Shown here piece by piece: positions 24,726 to 36,354 of a stretch of DNA of 64,000 nt. The notes under the pieces are model-generated. The model was given only the letters and a program-made list of their open reading frames with translations. It did no database searches and had not been told where the DNA came from. Numbering within the stretch: position 1 is the stretch's first letter; each line of letters begins with the position of its first letter. Position numbers and translations under genes: made by a program. The stretch lies in assembly GCF_051014685.1 (NCBI RefSeq), contig NC_135058.1, positions 11,720,811 to 11,784,810 on the forward strand, in the 5' to 3' direction. The stretch comes from Ptiloglossa arizonensis. Taxonomy: Eukaryota > Arthropoda > Insecta > Hymenoptera > Colletidae.

Positions 24726-27700
24726 GGGGTTCCTCGAGCGTATCGGTCCACATTTTGGGTAGGTCCACGATTTTTTACAAATGAAAATAATAAAAATCAC
24801 CGGAGCAGTGGAATCTTATCCGAAGAGTGGGATGAGTTTTGGTGGCCTAACCGAAAAACATCCACTTCTTCTCGATTTTTTTCCTAAGAAACCACTAGAC
24901 CTTTCGGCACGGGGGTTCCTCGAGCGTATCGGTCCACATTTTGGGTAGGTCCACGATTTTTTACAAATGAAAATACTAAAAATCACCGGAGCTGTGGAAT
25001 CTTATCTGAAGAGTGGGAAGAGTTTTGGTGACGTAACCGAAAAGCATCCACTTCTTCTCGATTTTTTTCCAGAGAAACCACTGGACGTTTCGGCACGGGG
25101 GTTCCTCGAGCGTATCGGTCCACATTTTGGGTAGGTCCACGATTTTTTACAATTGAAAATAATAAAAATCACCGGAGCTGTGGAATCTTATCTGAAGAGT
25201 GGGAAGAGTTTTGGTGACCCAACCGAAAAGCATCCACTTTTTCTCGATTTTTTTCCAGAGAAACCACTAGACCTTTCGGCACGGTGGTTCCTCGAGCGTA
25301 TCGGTCCACATTTTGGGTAGGTCCACGATTTTTTACAAATGAAAATAATAAAAATCACCGGAGCTGTGGAATCTTATCTGAAGAGTGGGAAGAGTTTTGG
25401 TGACCCAACCGAAAAGCATCCACTTCTTCTCGATTTTTTTCCAAAGAAACCACTAGACCTTTCGGCACGGGGGTTCCTCGAGCGTATCGGTCCAAATTTT
25501 GGGTAGGTCCACGATTTTTTACAAATGAAAATAATAAAAATCACCGGAGCTGTGGAATCTTATCTGAAGAGTGGGAAGAGTTTTGGTGACGTAACCGAAA
25601 AGCATCCACTTATTCTCGATTTTTTTCCAAAGAAACCACCAGACCTTTCGGCACCGGGGTTCCTCGAGCGTATCGGTCCTCATTTTGGGTAGGTCCACGA
25701 TTTTTTACAAATGAAAATAATAAAAATCACCGGAGCTGTGGAATCTTATCTGAAGAGTGGGAAGAGTTTTGGTGACCCAACCGAAAAGCATCCACTTTTT
25801 CTCGATTTTTTTCCAAAGAAACCACCAGACCCTTCGGCACGGGGGTTCCTCGAGCGTATCGGTCCACATTTTGGGTAGGTCCACGATTTTTTACAAATGA
25901 AAATAATAAAAATCACCGGAGCTGTGGAATCTTATATGAAGGGTGGGAAGAGTTTTGGTAACCTAACCGAAAAGCATCCACTTCTTCTCGATTTTTTTCC
26001 AGAGAAACCACTGGACGTTTCGGCACGGGGGTTCCTCGAGCGTATCGGTCCACATTTTGGGTAGGTCCACGATTTTTTACAATTGAAAATAATAAAAATC
26101 ACCGGAGCTGTGGAATCTTATCTGAAGAGTGGGAAGAGTTTTGGTGACGTAGCCGAAAAGCATCCACTTCTTCTCGATTTTTTTCCAAAGAAACCACTAA
26201 ACCTTTCGGCACGGGGGTTCCTCGAGCGTATCGGTCCACATTTTGGGTAGGTCCACGATTTTTTACAAATGAAAATAATAAAAATCACCGGAGCAGTGGA
26301 ATCTTATCCGAAGAGTGGGATGAGTTTTGGTGGCCTAACCGAAAAACATCCACTTCTTCTCGATTTTTTTCCTAAGAAACCACTAGACCTTTCGGCACGG
26401 GGGTTCCTCGAGCGTATCGGTCCACATTTTGGGTAGGTCCACGATTTTTTACAAATGAAAATACTAAAAATCACCGGAGCTGTGGAATCTTATCTGAAGA
26501 GTGGGAAGAGTTTTGGTGACGTAACCGAAAAGCATCCACTTCTTCTCGATTTTTTTCCAGAGAAACCACTGGACGTTTCGGCACGGGGGTTCCTCGAGCG
26601 TATCGGTCCACATTTTGGGTAGGTCCACGATTTTTTACAATTGAAAATAATAAAAATCACCGGAGCTGTGGAATCTTATCTGAAGAGTGGGAAGAGTTTT
26701 GGTGACCCAACCGAAAAGCATCCACTTTTTCTCGATTTTTTTCCAGAGAAACCACTAGACCTTTCGGCACGGTGGTTCCTCGAGCGTATCGGTCCACATT
26801 TTGGGTAGGTCCACGATTTTTTACAAATGAAAATAATAAAAATCACCGGAGCTGTGGAATCTTATCTGAAGAGTGGGAAGAGTTTTGGTGACCCAACCGA
26901 AAAGCATCCACTTCTTCTCGATTTTTTTCCAAAGAAACCACTAGACCTTTCGGCACGGGGGTTCCTCGAGCGTATCGGTCCAAATTTTGGGTAGGTCCAC
27001 GATTTTTTACAAATGAAAATAATAAAAATCACCGGAGCTGTGGAATCTTATCTGAAGAGTGGGAAGAGTTTTGGTGACGTAACCGAAAAGCATCCACTTT
27101 TTCTCGATTTTTTTCCAAAGAAACCACCAGACCTTTCGGCACCGGGGTTCCTCGAGCGTATCGGTCCTCATTTTGGGTAGGTCCACGATTTTTTACAAAT
27201 GAAAATAATAAAAATCACCGGAGCTGTGGAATCTTATCTGAAGAGTGGGAAGAGTTTTGGTGACCCAACCGAAAAGCATCCACTTTTTCTCGATTTTTTT
27301 CCAAAGAAACCACCAGACCCTTCGGCACGGGGGTTCCTCGAGCGTATCGGTCCACATTTTGGGTAGGTCCACGATTTTTTACAAATGAAAATAATAAAAA
27401 TCACCGGAGCTGTGGAATCTTATATGAAGGGTGGGAAGAGTTTTGGTAACCTAACCGAAAAGCATCCACTTCTTCTCGATTTTTTTCCAGAGAAACCACT
27501 GGACGTTTCGGCACGGGGGTTCCTCGAGCGTATCGGTCCACATTTTGGGTAGGACCACGATTTTTTACAATTGAAAATAATAAAAATCACCGGAGCTGTG
27601 GAATCTTATCTGAAGAGTGGGAAGAGTTTTGGTGACGTAGCCGAAAAGCATCCACTTCTTCTCGATTTTTTTCCAAAGAAACCACTAAACCTTTCGGCAC

Positions 27701-28047
27701 GGGGGTTCCTCGAGCGTATCGGTCCACATTTTGGGTAGGTCCACGATTTTTTACAAATGAAAATAATAAAAATCACCGGAGCAGTGGAATCTTATCCGAA
27801 GAGTGGGATGAGTTTTGGTGGCCTAACCGAAAAACATCCACTTCTTCTCGATTTTTTTCCTAAGAAACCACTAGACCTTTCGGCACGGGGGTTCCTCGAG
27901 CGTATCGGTCCACATTTTGGGTAGGTCCACGATTTTTTACAAATGAAAATACTAAAAATCACCGGAGCTGTGGAATCTTATCTGAAGAGTGGGAAGAGTT
28001 TTGGTGACGTAACCGAAAAGCATCCACTTCTTCTCGATTTTTTTCCA
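24726..28047 (+). repeat. 8-monomer higher-order repeat inside 65-mer copy 2
   Basis: Counterpart of 12639-15960 displaced by 12087 bp. It shows the same 1488-bp spacing of the GAGCAGTGG marker and the same distinguishing single-base variants (ACTTATTC near 25612; TAGGACC near 27553). It was therefore copied as part of the larger unit rather than amplified separately. Confidence 0.92.
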
Positions 28048-28433
28048 AAGAAACCACCGGACCTTTCGGCACCGGGGTTCCTCGAGCGTATCGGTCCTCA
28101 TTTTGGGTAGGTCCACGATTTTTTACAAATGAAAATAATAAAAATCACCGGAGCTGTGGAATCTTATCTGAAGAGTGGGAAGAGTTTTGGTGACCCAACC
28201 GAAAAGCATCCACTTTTTCTCGATTTTTTTTCATGAAACCACAAGACCTTTCGGCACGGGGGTTCCTCGATCGTATCGGTCCACATTTTGGGTAGGTCCA
28301 CGATTTTTTACAAATGAAAATAATAAAAATCACCGGAGCTGTGCGATCTTATATGAAGGGTGGGAAGAGTTTTGGTAACCTAACCGAAAAGCATCCACTT
28401 CTTCTCGATTTTTTTCCAGAGAAACCACTGGAG

Positions 28434-31400
28434 CTTTCGGCACGGGGGTTCCTCGAGCGTATCGGTCCACATTTTGGGTAGGTCCACGATTTTTTACAAA
28501 TGAAAATAATAAAAATCACCGGAGCTGTGGAATCTTATCTGAAGAGTGGGAAGAGTTTTGGTGACGTAACCGAAAAGCATCCACTTCTTCTCGATTTTTT
28601 TCCAAAGAAACCACCGGACCTTTCGGCACCGGGGTTCCTCGAGCGTATCGGTCCTCATTTTGGGTAGGTCCACGATTTTTTACAAATGAAAATAATAAAA
28701 ATCACCGGAGCTGTGGAATCTTATCTGAAGAGTGGGAAGAGTTTTGGTGACCCAACCGAAAAGCATCCACTTTTTCTCGATTTTTTTCCAAAGAAACCAC
28801 TAGACCTTTCGGCACGGGGGTTCCTCGAGCGTATCGGTCCACGTATTGGGTAGGTCCACGATTTTTACAAATGAAAATAATAAAAATCACCGGAGCTGTG
28901 CGATCTTATATGAAGGGTGGGAAGAGTTTTGGTGACCTAACCGAAAAGCATCCACTTCTTCTCGATTTTTTTCCAGAGAAACCACTAGACCTTTCGGCAC
29001 GGTGGTTCCTCGAGCGTATCGGTCCACATTTTGGGTAGGTCCACGATTTTTTACAAATGAAAATAATAAAAATCACCGGAGCTGTGGAATCTTATCTGAA
29101 GAGTGGGAAGAGTTTTGGTGACCCAACCGAAAAGCATCCACTTCTTCTCGATTTTTTTCCAAAGAAACCACTAAACCTTTCGGCACGGGGGTTCCTCGAG
29201 CGTATGGGTCCACATTTTGGGTAGATCCACGATTTTTTACAAATGTAAATACTAAAAATCACCGGAGCTGTGGAATCTTATCTGAAGAGTGGGAAGAGTT
29301 TTGGTGACCCAACCGAAAAGCATCCACTTCTTCTCGATTTTTTTCCAAAGAAACCACTAAACCTTTCGGCACGGGGGTTCCTCGAGCGTATGGGTCCACA
29401 TTTTGGGTAGATCCACGATTTTTTACAAATGTAAATACTAAAAATCACCGGAGCTGTGGAATCTTATCTGAAGAGTGGGAAGAGTTTTGGTGACGTAACC
29501 GAAAAGCATCCACTTCTTCTCGATTTTTTTCCAAAGAAACCACTGGAAATTTCGGCACGGGGGTTCGTCGAGCGTATGGGTCCACATTTTGGGTAGGTCC
29601 ACGATTTTTTACGAATGAAAATAATAAAAATCACCGGAGCTGTGGAATCTTATCTGAAGAGTGGGAAGAGTTTTGGTGACGTAACCGAAAAGCATCCACT
29701 TTTTCTCGATTCTTTTCCAAAGAAACCACCAGACCTTTCGGCACCGTGGTTCCTCGAGCGTATCGGTCCACATTTTGGGTAGGTCCACGATTTTTTACAA
29801 ATGAAAATAATAAAAATCACCGGAGCAGTGGAATCTTATCCGAAGAGTGGGATGAGTTTTGGTGGCCTAACCGAAAAACATCCACTTCTTCTCGATTTTT
29901 TTCCTAAGAAACCACTAGACCTTTCGGCACGGGGGTTCGTCGAGCGTATCGGTCCACATTTTGGGTAGGTCCACGATTTTTTACAAATGAAAATAATAAA
30001 AATCACCGGAGCAGTGGAATCTTATCCGAAGAGTGGGATGAGTTTTGGTGGCCTAACCGAAAAACATCCACTTCTTCTCGATTTTTTTCCTAAGAAACCA
30101 CTAGACCTTTCGGCACGGGGGTTCCTCGAGCGTATCGGTCCACATTTTGGGTAGGTCCACGATTTTTTACAAATGAAAATACTAAAAATCACCGGAGCTG
30201 TGGAATCTTATCTGAAGAGTGGGAAGAGTTTTGGTGACGTAACCGAAAAGCATCCACTTCTTCTCGATTTTTTTCCAAAGAAACCACTAGACCTTTCGGC
30301 ACGGGGGTTCCTCGAGCGTATCGGTCCACATTTTGGGTAGGTCCACGATTTTTTACAATTGAAAATAATAAAAATCAGCGGAGCTGTGGAATCTTATCTG
30401 AAGAGTGGGAAGAGTTTTGGTGACGTAACCGAAAAGCATCCACTTCTTCTCGATTTTTTTCCAAAGAAACCACTAGACCTTTCGGCACGGGGGTTCCTCG
30501 AGCGTATCGGTCCACATTTTGGGTAGGTCCACGATTTTTTACAAATGAAAATAATAAAAATCACCGGAGCTGTGGAATCTTATCTGAAGAGTGGGAAGAG
30601 TTTTGGTGACGTAACCGAAAAGCATCCACTTCTTCTCGATTTTTTTCCAAAGAAACCACCGGACCTTTCGGCACCGGGGTTCCTCGAGCGTATCGGTCCT
30701 CATTTTGGGTAGGTCCACGATTTTTTACAAATGAAAATAATAAAAATCACCGGAGCTGTGGAATCTTATCTGAAGAGTGGGAAGAGTTTTGGTGACCCAA
30801 CCGAAAAGCATCCACTTTTTCTCGATTTTTTTCCAAAGAAACCACTAGACCTTTCGGCACGGGGGTTCCTCGAGCGTATCGGTCCACGTATTGGGTAGGT
30901 CCACGATTTTTACAAATGAAAATAATAAAAATCACCGGAGCTGTGCGATCTTATATGAAGGGTGGGAAGAGTTTTGGTGACCTAACCGAAAAGCATCCAC
31001 TTCTTCTCGATTTTTTTCCAGAGAAACCACTAGACCTTTCGGCACGGTGGTTCCTCGAGCGTATCGGTCCACATTTTGGGTAGGTCCACGATTTTTTACA
31101 AATGAAAATAATAAAAATCACCGGAGCTGTGGAATCTTATCTGAAGAGTGGGAAGAGTTTTGGTGACCCAACCGAAAAGCATCCACTTCTTCTCGATTTT
31201 TTTCCAAAGAAACCACTAAACCTTTCGGCACGGGGGTTCCTCGAGCGTATGGGTCCACATTTTGGGTAGATCCACGATTTTTTACAAATGTAAATACTAA
31301 AAATCACCGGAGCTGTGGAATCTTATCTGAAGAGTGGGAAGAGTTTTGGTGACGTAACCGAAAAGCATCCACTTCTTCTCGATTTTTTTCCAAAGAAACC

Positions 31401-32681
31401 ACTGGAAATTTCGGCACGGGGGTTCGTCGAGCGTATGGGTCCACATTTTGGGTAGGTCCACGATTTTTTACGAATGAAAATAATAAAAATCACCGGAGCT
31501 GTGGAATCTTATCTGAAGAGTGGGAAGAGTTTTGGTGACGTAACCGAAAAGCATCCACTTTTTCTCGATTCTTTTCCAAAGAAACCACCAGACCTTTCGG
31601 CACCGGGGTTCCTCGAGCGTATCGGTCCACATTTTGGGTAGGTCCACGATTTTTTACAAATGAAAATAATAAAAATCACCGGAGCAGTGGAATCTTATCC
31701 GAAGAGTGGGATGAGTTTTGGTGGCCTAACCGAAAAACATCCACTTCTTCTCGATTTTTTTCCTAAGAAACCACTAGACCTTTCGGCACGGGGGTTCGTC
31801 GAGCGTATCGGTCCACATTTTGGGTAGGTCCACGATTTTTTACAAATGAAAATAATAAAAATCACCGGAGCAGTGGAATCTTATCCGAAGAGTGGGATGA
31901 GTTTTGGTGGCCTAACCGAAAAACATCCACTTCTTCTCGATTTTTTTCCTAAGAAACCACTAGACCTTTCGGCACGGGGGTTCCTCGAGCGTATCGGTCC
32001 ACATTTTGGGTAGGTCCACGATTTTTTACAAATGAAAATACTAAAAATCACCGGAGCTGTGGAATCTTATCTGAAGAGTGGGAAGAGTTTTGGTGACGTA
32101 ACCGAAAAGCATCCACTTCTTCTCGATTTTTTTCCAAAGAAACCACTAGACCTTTCGGCACGGGGGTTCCTCGAGCGTATCGGTCCACATTTTGGGTAGG
32201 TCCACGATTTTTTACAATTGAAAATAATAAAAATCAGCGGAGCTGTGGAATCTTATCTGAAGAGTGGGAAGAGTTTTGGTGACGTAACCGAAAAGCATCC
32301 ACTTCTTCTCGATTTTTTTCCAAAGAAACCACTAGACCTTTCGGCACGGGGGTTCCTCGAGCGTATCGGTCCACATTTTGGGTAGGTCCACGATTTTTTA
32401 CAAATGAAAATAATAAAAATCACCGGAGCTGTGGAATCTTATCTGAAGAGTGGGAAGAGTTTTGGTGACGTAACCGAAAAGCATCCACTTCTTCTCGATT
32501 TTTTTCCAAAGAAACCACCGGACCTTTCGGCACCGGGGTTCCTCGAGCGTATCGGTCCTCATTTTGGGTAGGTCCACGATTTTTTACAAATGAAAATAAT
32601 AAAAATCACCGGAGCTGTGGAATCTTATCTGAAGAGTGGGAAGAGTTTTGGTGACCCAACCGAAAAGCATCCACTTTTTCT
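28434..32681 (+). repeat. 10/11-monomer higher-order repeat inside 65-mer copy 2
   Basis: Counterpart of 16347-20594 displaced by 12087 bp. It contains the same single-monomer duplication (about 29248-29433), the same two shortened T tracts near 28859 and 30904, and the same CACCGTGG variant near 29744 that distinguishes its first sub-copy from the second. Confidence 0.92.
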
Positions 32682-32962
32682 GGATTTTTTTTCAAAGAAA
32701 CCACTAGACCTTTCGGCACGGGGGTTCCTCGATCGTATCGGTCCACATCTTGGGTAGGTCCACGATTTTTTACAAATGAAAATAATAAAAATCACCGGAG
32801 CTGTGCGATCTTATATGAAGGGTGGGAAGAGTTTTGGTAACCTAACCGAAAAACATCCACTTTTTCTCGATTTTTTTCCAGAGAAACCACTGGACCTTTC
32901 GGCACGGGGGTTCCTCGAGCGTATCGGTCCACATTTTGGGTAGGTCCGCGATTTTTTACAAT

Positions 32963-33898
32963 TGAAAATAATAAAAATCACCGGAGCTGTGGAATCTTAT
33001 CTGAAGAGTGGGAAGAGTTTTGGTGACCCAACCGAAAAGCATCCACTTTTTCTCGATTTTTTTCCAAAGAAACCACTAGACCTTTCGGCACGGGGGTTCC
33101 TCGAGCGTATCGGTCCACATATTGGGTAGGTCCACGATTTTTTACAAATGAAAATAATAAAAATCACCGGAGCTGTGCGATCTTATATGAAGGGTGGGAA
33201 GAGTTTTGGTGACCTAACCGAAAAGCATCCACTTCTTCTCGATTTTTTTCCAGAGAAACCACTAGACCTTTCGGCACGGTGGTTCCTCGAGCGTATCGGT
33301 CCACATTTTGGGTAGGTCCACGATTTTTTACAAATGAAAATAATAAAAATCACCGGAGCTGTGGAATCTTATCTGAAGAGTGGGAAGAGTTTTGGTGACG
33401 TAACCGAAAAGCATCCACTTCTTCTCGATTTTTTTCCAAAGAAACCACTGGAACTTTCGGCACGGGGGTTCGTCGAGCGTATGGGTCCACATTTTGGGTA
33501 GGTCCACGATTTTTTACGAATGAAAATAATAAAAATCACCGGAGCTGTGGAATCTTATCTGAAGAGTGGGAAGAGTTTTGGTGACCCAACCGAAAAGCAT
33601 CCACTTTTTCTCGATTTTTTTCCAAAGAAACCACTAGACCTTTCGGCACGGGGGTTCCTCGAGCGTATCGGTCCACATATTGGGTAGGTCCACGATTTTT
33701 TACAAATGAAAATAATAAAAATCACCGGAGCTGTGCGATCTTATATGAAGGGTGGGAAGAGTTTTGGTGACCTAACCGAAAAGCATCCACTTCTTCTCGA
33801 TTTTTTTCCAGAGAAACCACTAGACCTTTCGGCACGGTGGTTCCTCGAGCGTATCGGTCCACATTTTGGGTAGGTCCACGATTTTTTACAAATGAAAA
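32963..33898 (+). repeat. 3-monomer higher-order repeat inside 65-mer copy 2
   Basis: Counterpart of 20876-21811 displaced by 12087 bp. CATATTGGGTAGG variants lie near 33118 and 33676, 558 bp apart, with the same flanking monomer types. Confidence 0.8.
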
Positions 33899-36052
33899 TA
33901 CTAAAAATCACCGGAGCTGTGCGATCTTATATGAAGGGTGGGAAGAGTTTTGGTGACGTAACCGAAAAGCATCCACTTCTTCTCGATTTTTTTCCAAAGA
34001 AACCACTAGACCTTTCGGCACGGGGGTTCCTCGAGCGTATGGGTCCACATTTTGGGTAGGTCCACGATTTTTTACAAATGAAAATAATAAAAATCAACGG
34101 AGCTGTGGAATCTTATCTGAAGAGTGGGAAGAGTTTTGGTGACGTAACCGAAAAGCATCCACTTCTTCTCGATTTTTTTCCAAAGAAACCACTGGACCTT
34201 TCGGCACCGGGGTTCCTCGAGCGTATCGGTCCACATTTTGGGTAGGTCCACGATTTTTTACAAATGAAAATAATAAAAATCACCGGAGCTGTGGAATCTT
34301 ATCTGAAGAGTGGGAAGAGTTTTGGTGACCCAACCGAAAAGCATCCACTTCTTCTCGATTTTTTTCCAAAGAAACCACTTGACCTTTCGGCACGGGGGTA
34401 CCTCGAGCGTATCGGTCCACATTTTGGGTAGGTGCACGATTTTTTACAAATGAAAATAATAAAAATCACCGGAGCTGTGCGATCTTATATGAAGGGTGGG
34501 AAGAGTTTTGGTGACCTAACCGAAAAGCATCCACTTCTTCTCGATTTTTTTCCAGAGAAACCACTAGACCTTTCGGCACGGGGGTTCCTCGAGCGTATCG
34601 GTCCACATTTTGGGTAGGTCCACGATTTTTTACAAATGAATATAATAAAAATCACCGGAGCTGTGGAATCTTATCTGAAGAGTGGGAAGAGTTTTGGTGA
34701 CCTAACCGAAAAACCTCCACTTCTTCTCGATTTTTTTCCAAAGAAACCACTAGACCTTTCGGCACGGGGGTTCCTCGAGCGTATCGGTCCACATTTTGGG
34801 TAGGTCCACGATTTTTTACAAATGAAAATAATAAAAATCACCGGAGCTGTGCGATCTTATATGAAGGGTGGGAAGAGTTTTGGTGACCTAACCGAAAAGC
34901 ATCCACTTCTTCTCGATTTTTTTCCAGAGAAACCACCAGACCTTTCGGCACCGGGGTTCCTCGAGCGTATCGGTCCACATTTTGGGTAGGTCCACGATTT
35001 TTTACAAATGAAAATAATAAAAATCACCGGAGCTGTGGAATCTTATCTGAAGAGTGGGAAGAGTTTTGGTGACCCAACCGAAAAGCATCCACTTCTTCTC
35101 GATTTTTTTCCAAAGAAACCACTAGACCTTTCGGCACGGGGGTACCTCGAGCGTATCGGTCCACATTTTGGGTAGGTCCACGATTTTTTACAAATGAAAA
35201 TAATAAAAATCACCGGAGCTGTGCGATCTTATATGAAGGGTGGGAAGAGTTTTGGTGACCTAACCGAAAAGCAACCACTTCTTCTCGATTTTTTTCCAGG
35301 GAAACCACTAGACCTTTCGGCACGGGGGTTCCTCGAGCGTATCGGTCCGCATTTTGGGTAGGTCCACGATTTTTTACAAATGAAAATAATAAAAATCACC
35401 GGAGCTGTGCGATCTTATATGAAGAGTGGGAAGAGTTTTGGTGACGTAACCGAAAAGCATCCACTTCTTCTCGATTTTTTTCCAAAGAAACCACTAGACC
35501 TTTCGGCACGGGGGTACCTCGAGTGTATCGGTCCACATTTTGGGTAGGTCCACGATTTTTTACAAATGAAAGTAATAAAAATCACCGGTGCTGTGGAATC
35601 TTATCTGAAGAGTGGGAAGAGTTTTGGTGACGTAACCGAAAAGCATCCACTTCTTCTCGATTTTTTTCCAAAGAAACCACTAGACCTTTCGGCACGGGGG
35701 TTCCTCGAGCGTATCGGTCCGCATTTTGGGTAGGTCCACGATTTTTTGCAAATGAAAATAATAAAAATCAGCGGAGCTGTGGAATCTTATCCGAAGAGTG
35801 GGATGAGTTTTGGTGACCTAACCGAAAAACATCCACTTCTTCTCGATTTTTTTCCAAAGAAACCACTGGACCTTTCGGCACGGGCGTTCCTCGAGCGTAT
35901 CGGTCCACATTTTGGGTAGGTCCACGATTTTTTACAAATGAAAATAATAAAAATCACCGGAGCTGTGCGATCTTATATGAAGAGTGGGAAGAGTTTTGGT
36001 GACCTAACCGAAAAACATCCACTTCTTCTCGATTTTTTTCCAAAGAAACCAC

Positions 36053-36354
36053 TAGACCTTTCGGCACGGGGGTACCTCGAGCGTATCGGTCCACATTTTG
36101 GGTAGGTCCACGATTTTTTACAAATGAAAATAATAAAAATCACCGGAGCTGTGCGATCTTATATGAAGGGTGGGAAGAGTTTTGGTGACCTAACCGAAAA
36201 GCATCCACTTCTTCTCGATTTTTTTCCAGAGAAACCACTAGACCTTTCGGCACGGGGGTTCCTCGAGCGTATCGGTCCACATTTTGGGTAGGTCCACGAT
36301 TTTTTACAAATGAAAATAATAAAAATCACCGGAGCTGTGGAATCTTATCTGAAG
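36053..36354 (+). repeat. Terminal 1.6 monomers and right edge of the satellite array
   Basis: These monomers are ordinary array members (a GTACCTCGAG variant, then a GTGCGATC/AAGGGTGGG type, then the common type) and are no more diverged than interior ones. The array is cut mid-monomer after CTGAAG at 36354 and the next bases (TTGTAAATC) are unrelated. I see no target-site duplication, poly(A) tail or transposon terminus at the junction. Confidence 0.9.

Larger units (their letters stand above)
23939..36025 (+). repeat. 65-monomer higher-order repeat, copy 2 (12087 bp)
   Basis: Second copy of the 12087-bp unit, starting at the base after copy 1 ends. Identity with the start of a further copy continues for 27 bp (to 36052) and then breaks at an ACTAGA/ACCAGA difference, leaving only about 300 bp of satellite before the array edge. 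All variants listed for copy 1 are present in the same order. Such a long apparently identical tandem pair means either a very recent unequal exchange or an assembly duplication. Confidence 0.95.
1..36354 (+). repeat. 186-bp satellite DNA array (about 195 monomers, left end outside window)
   Basis: A continuous head-to-tail array. The landmark GCGTAT at base 1 recurs at 187, 373 and so on, giving a period of 186 bp. All monomers have the same orientation, and no insertion interrupts the array. Monomers differ by a few substitutions each; only rare ones carry a 1-bp indel (extra G near 5741; one base fewer near 16141, 16772 and 18817). The last monomer is cut at 36354, after CTGAAG, where unrelated sequence begins. 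Satellites of this size, near one nucleosome plus linker, are typical of centromeric or pericentromeric heterochromatin in animals; that location is inferred. The array is arranged in nested higher-order repeats listed separately. Confidence 0.99.

Noticed and set aside
16058..36000. Plus and minus open frames of 61-67 codons in the satellite (16058-16291, 16615-16803, 18660-18848, 22345-22530 and their copies 12087 bp downstream)
   Set aside because: Created by one-base indels or single variants in particular monomers. Identical copies recur only because the HOR was duplicated.
1..36354. CRISPR-like array (regular repeat spacing)
   Set aside because: The whole 186-bp unit repeats without unique spacers, which is a satellite. 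The surrounding DNA is eukaryotic in character.
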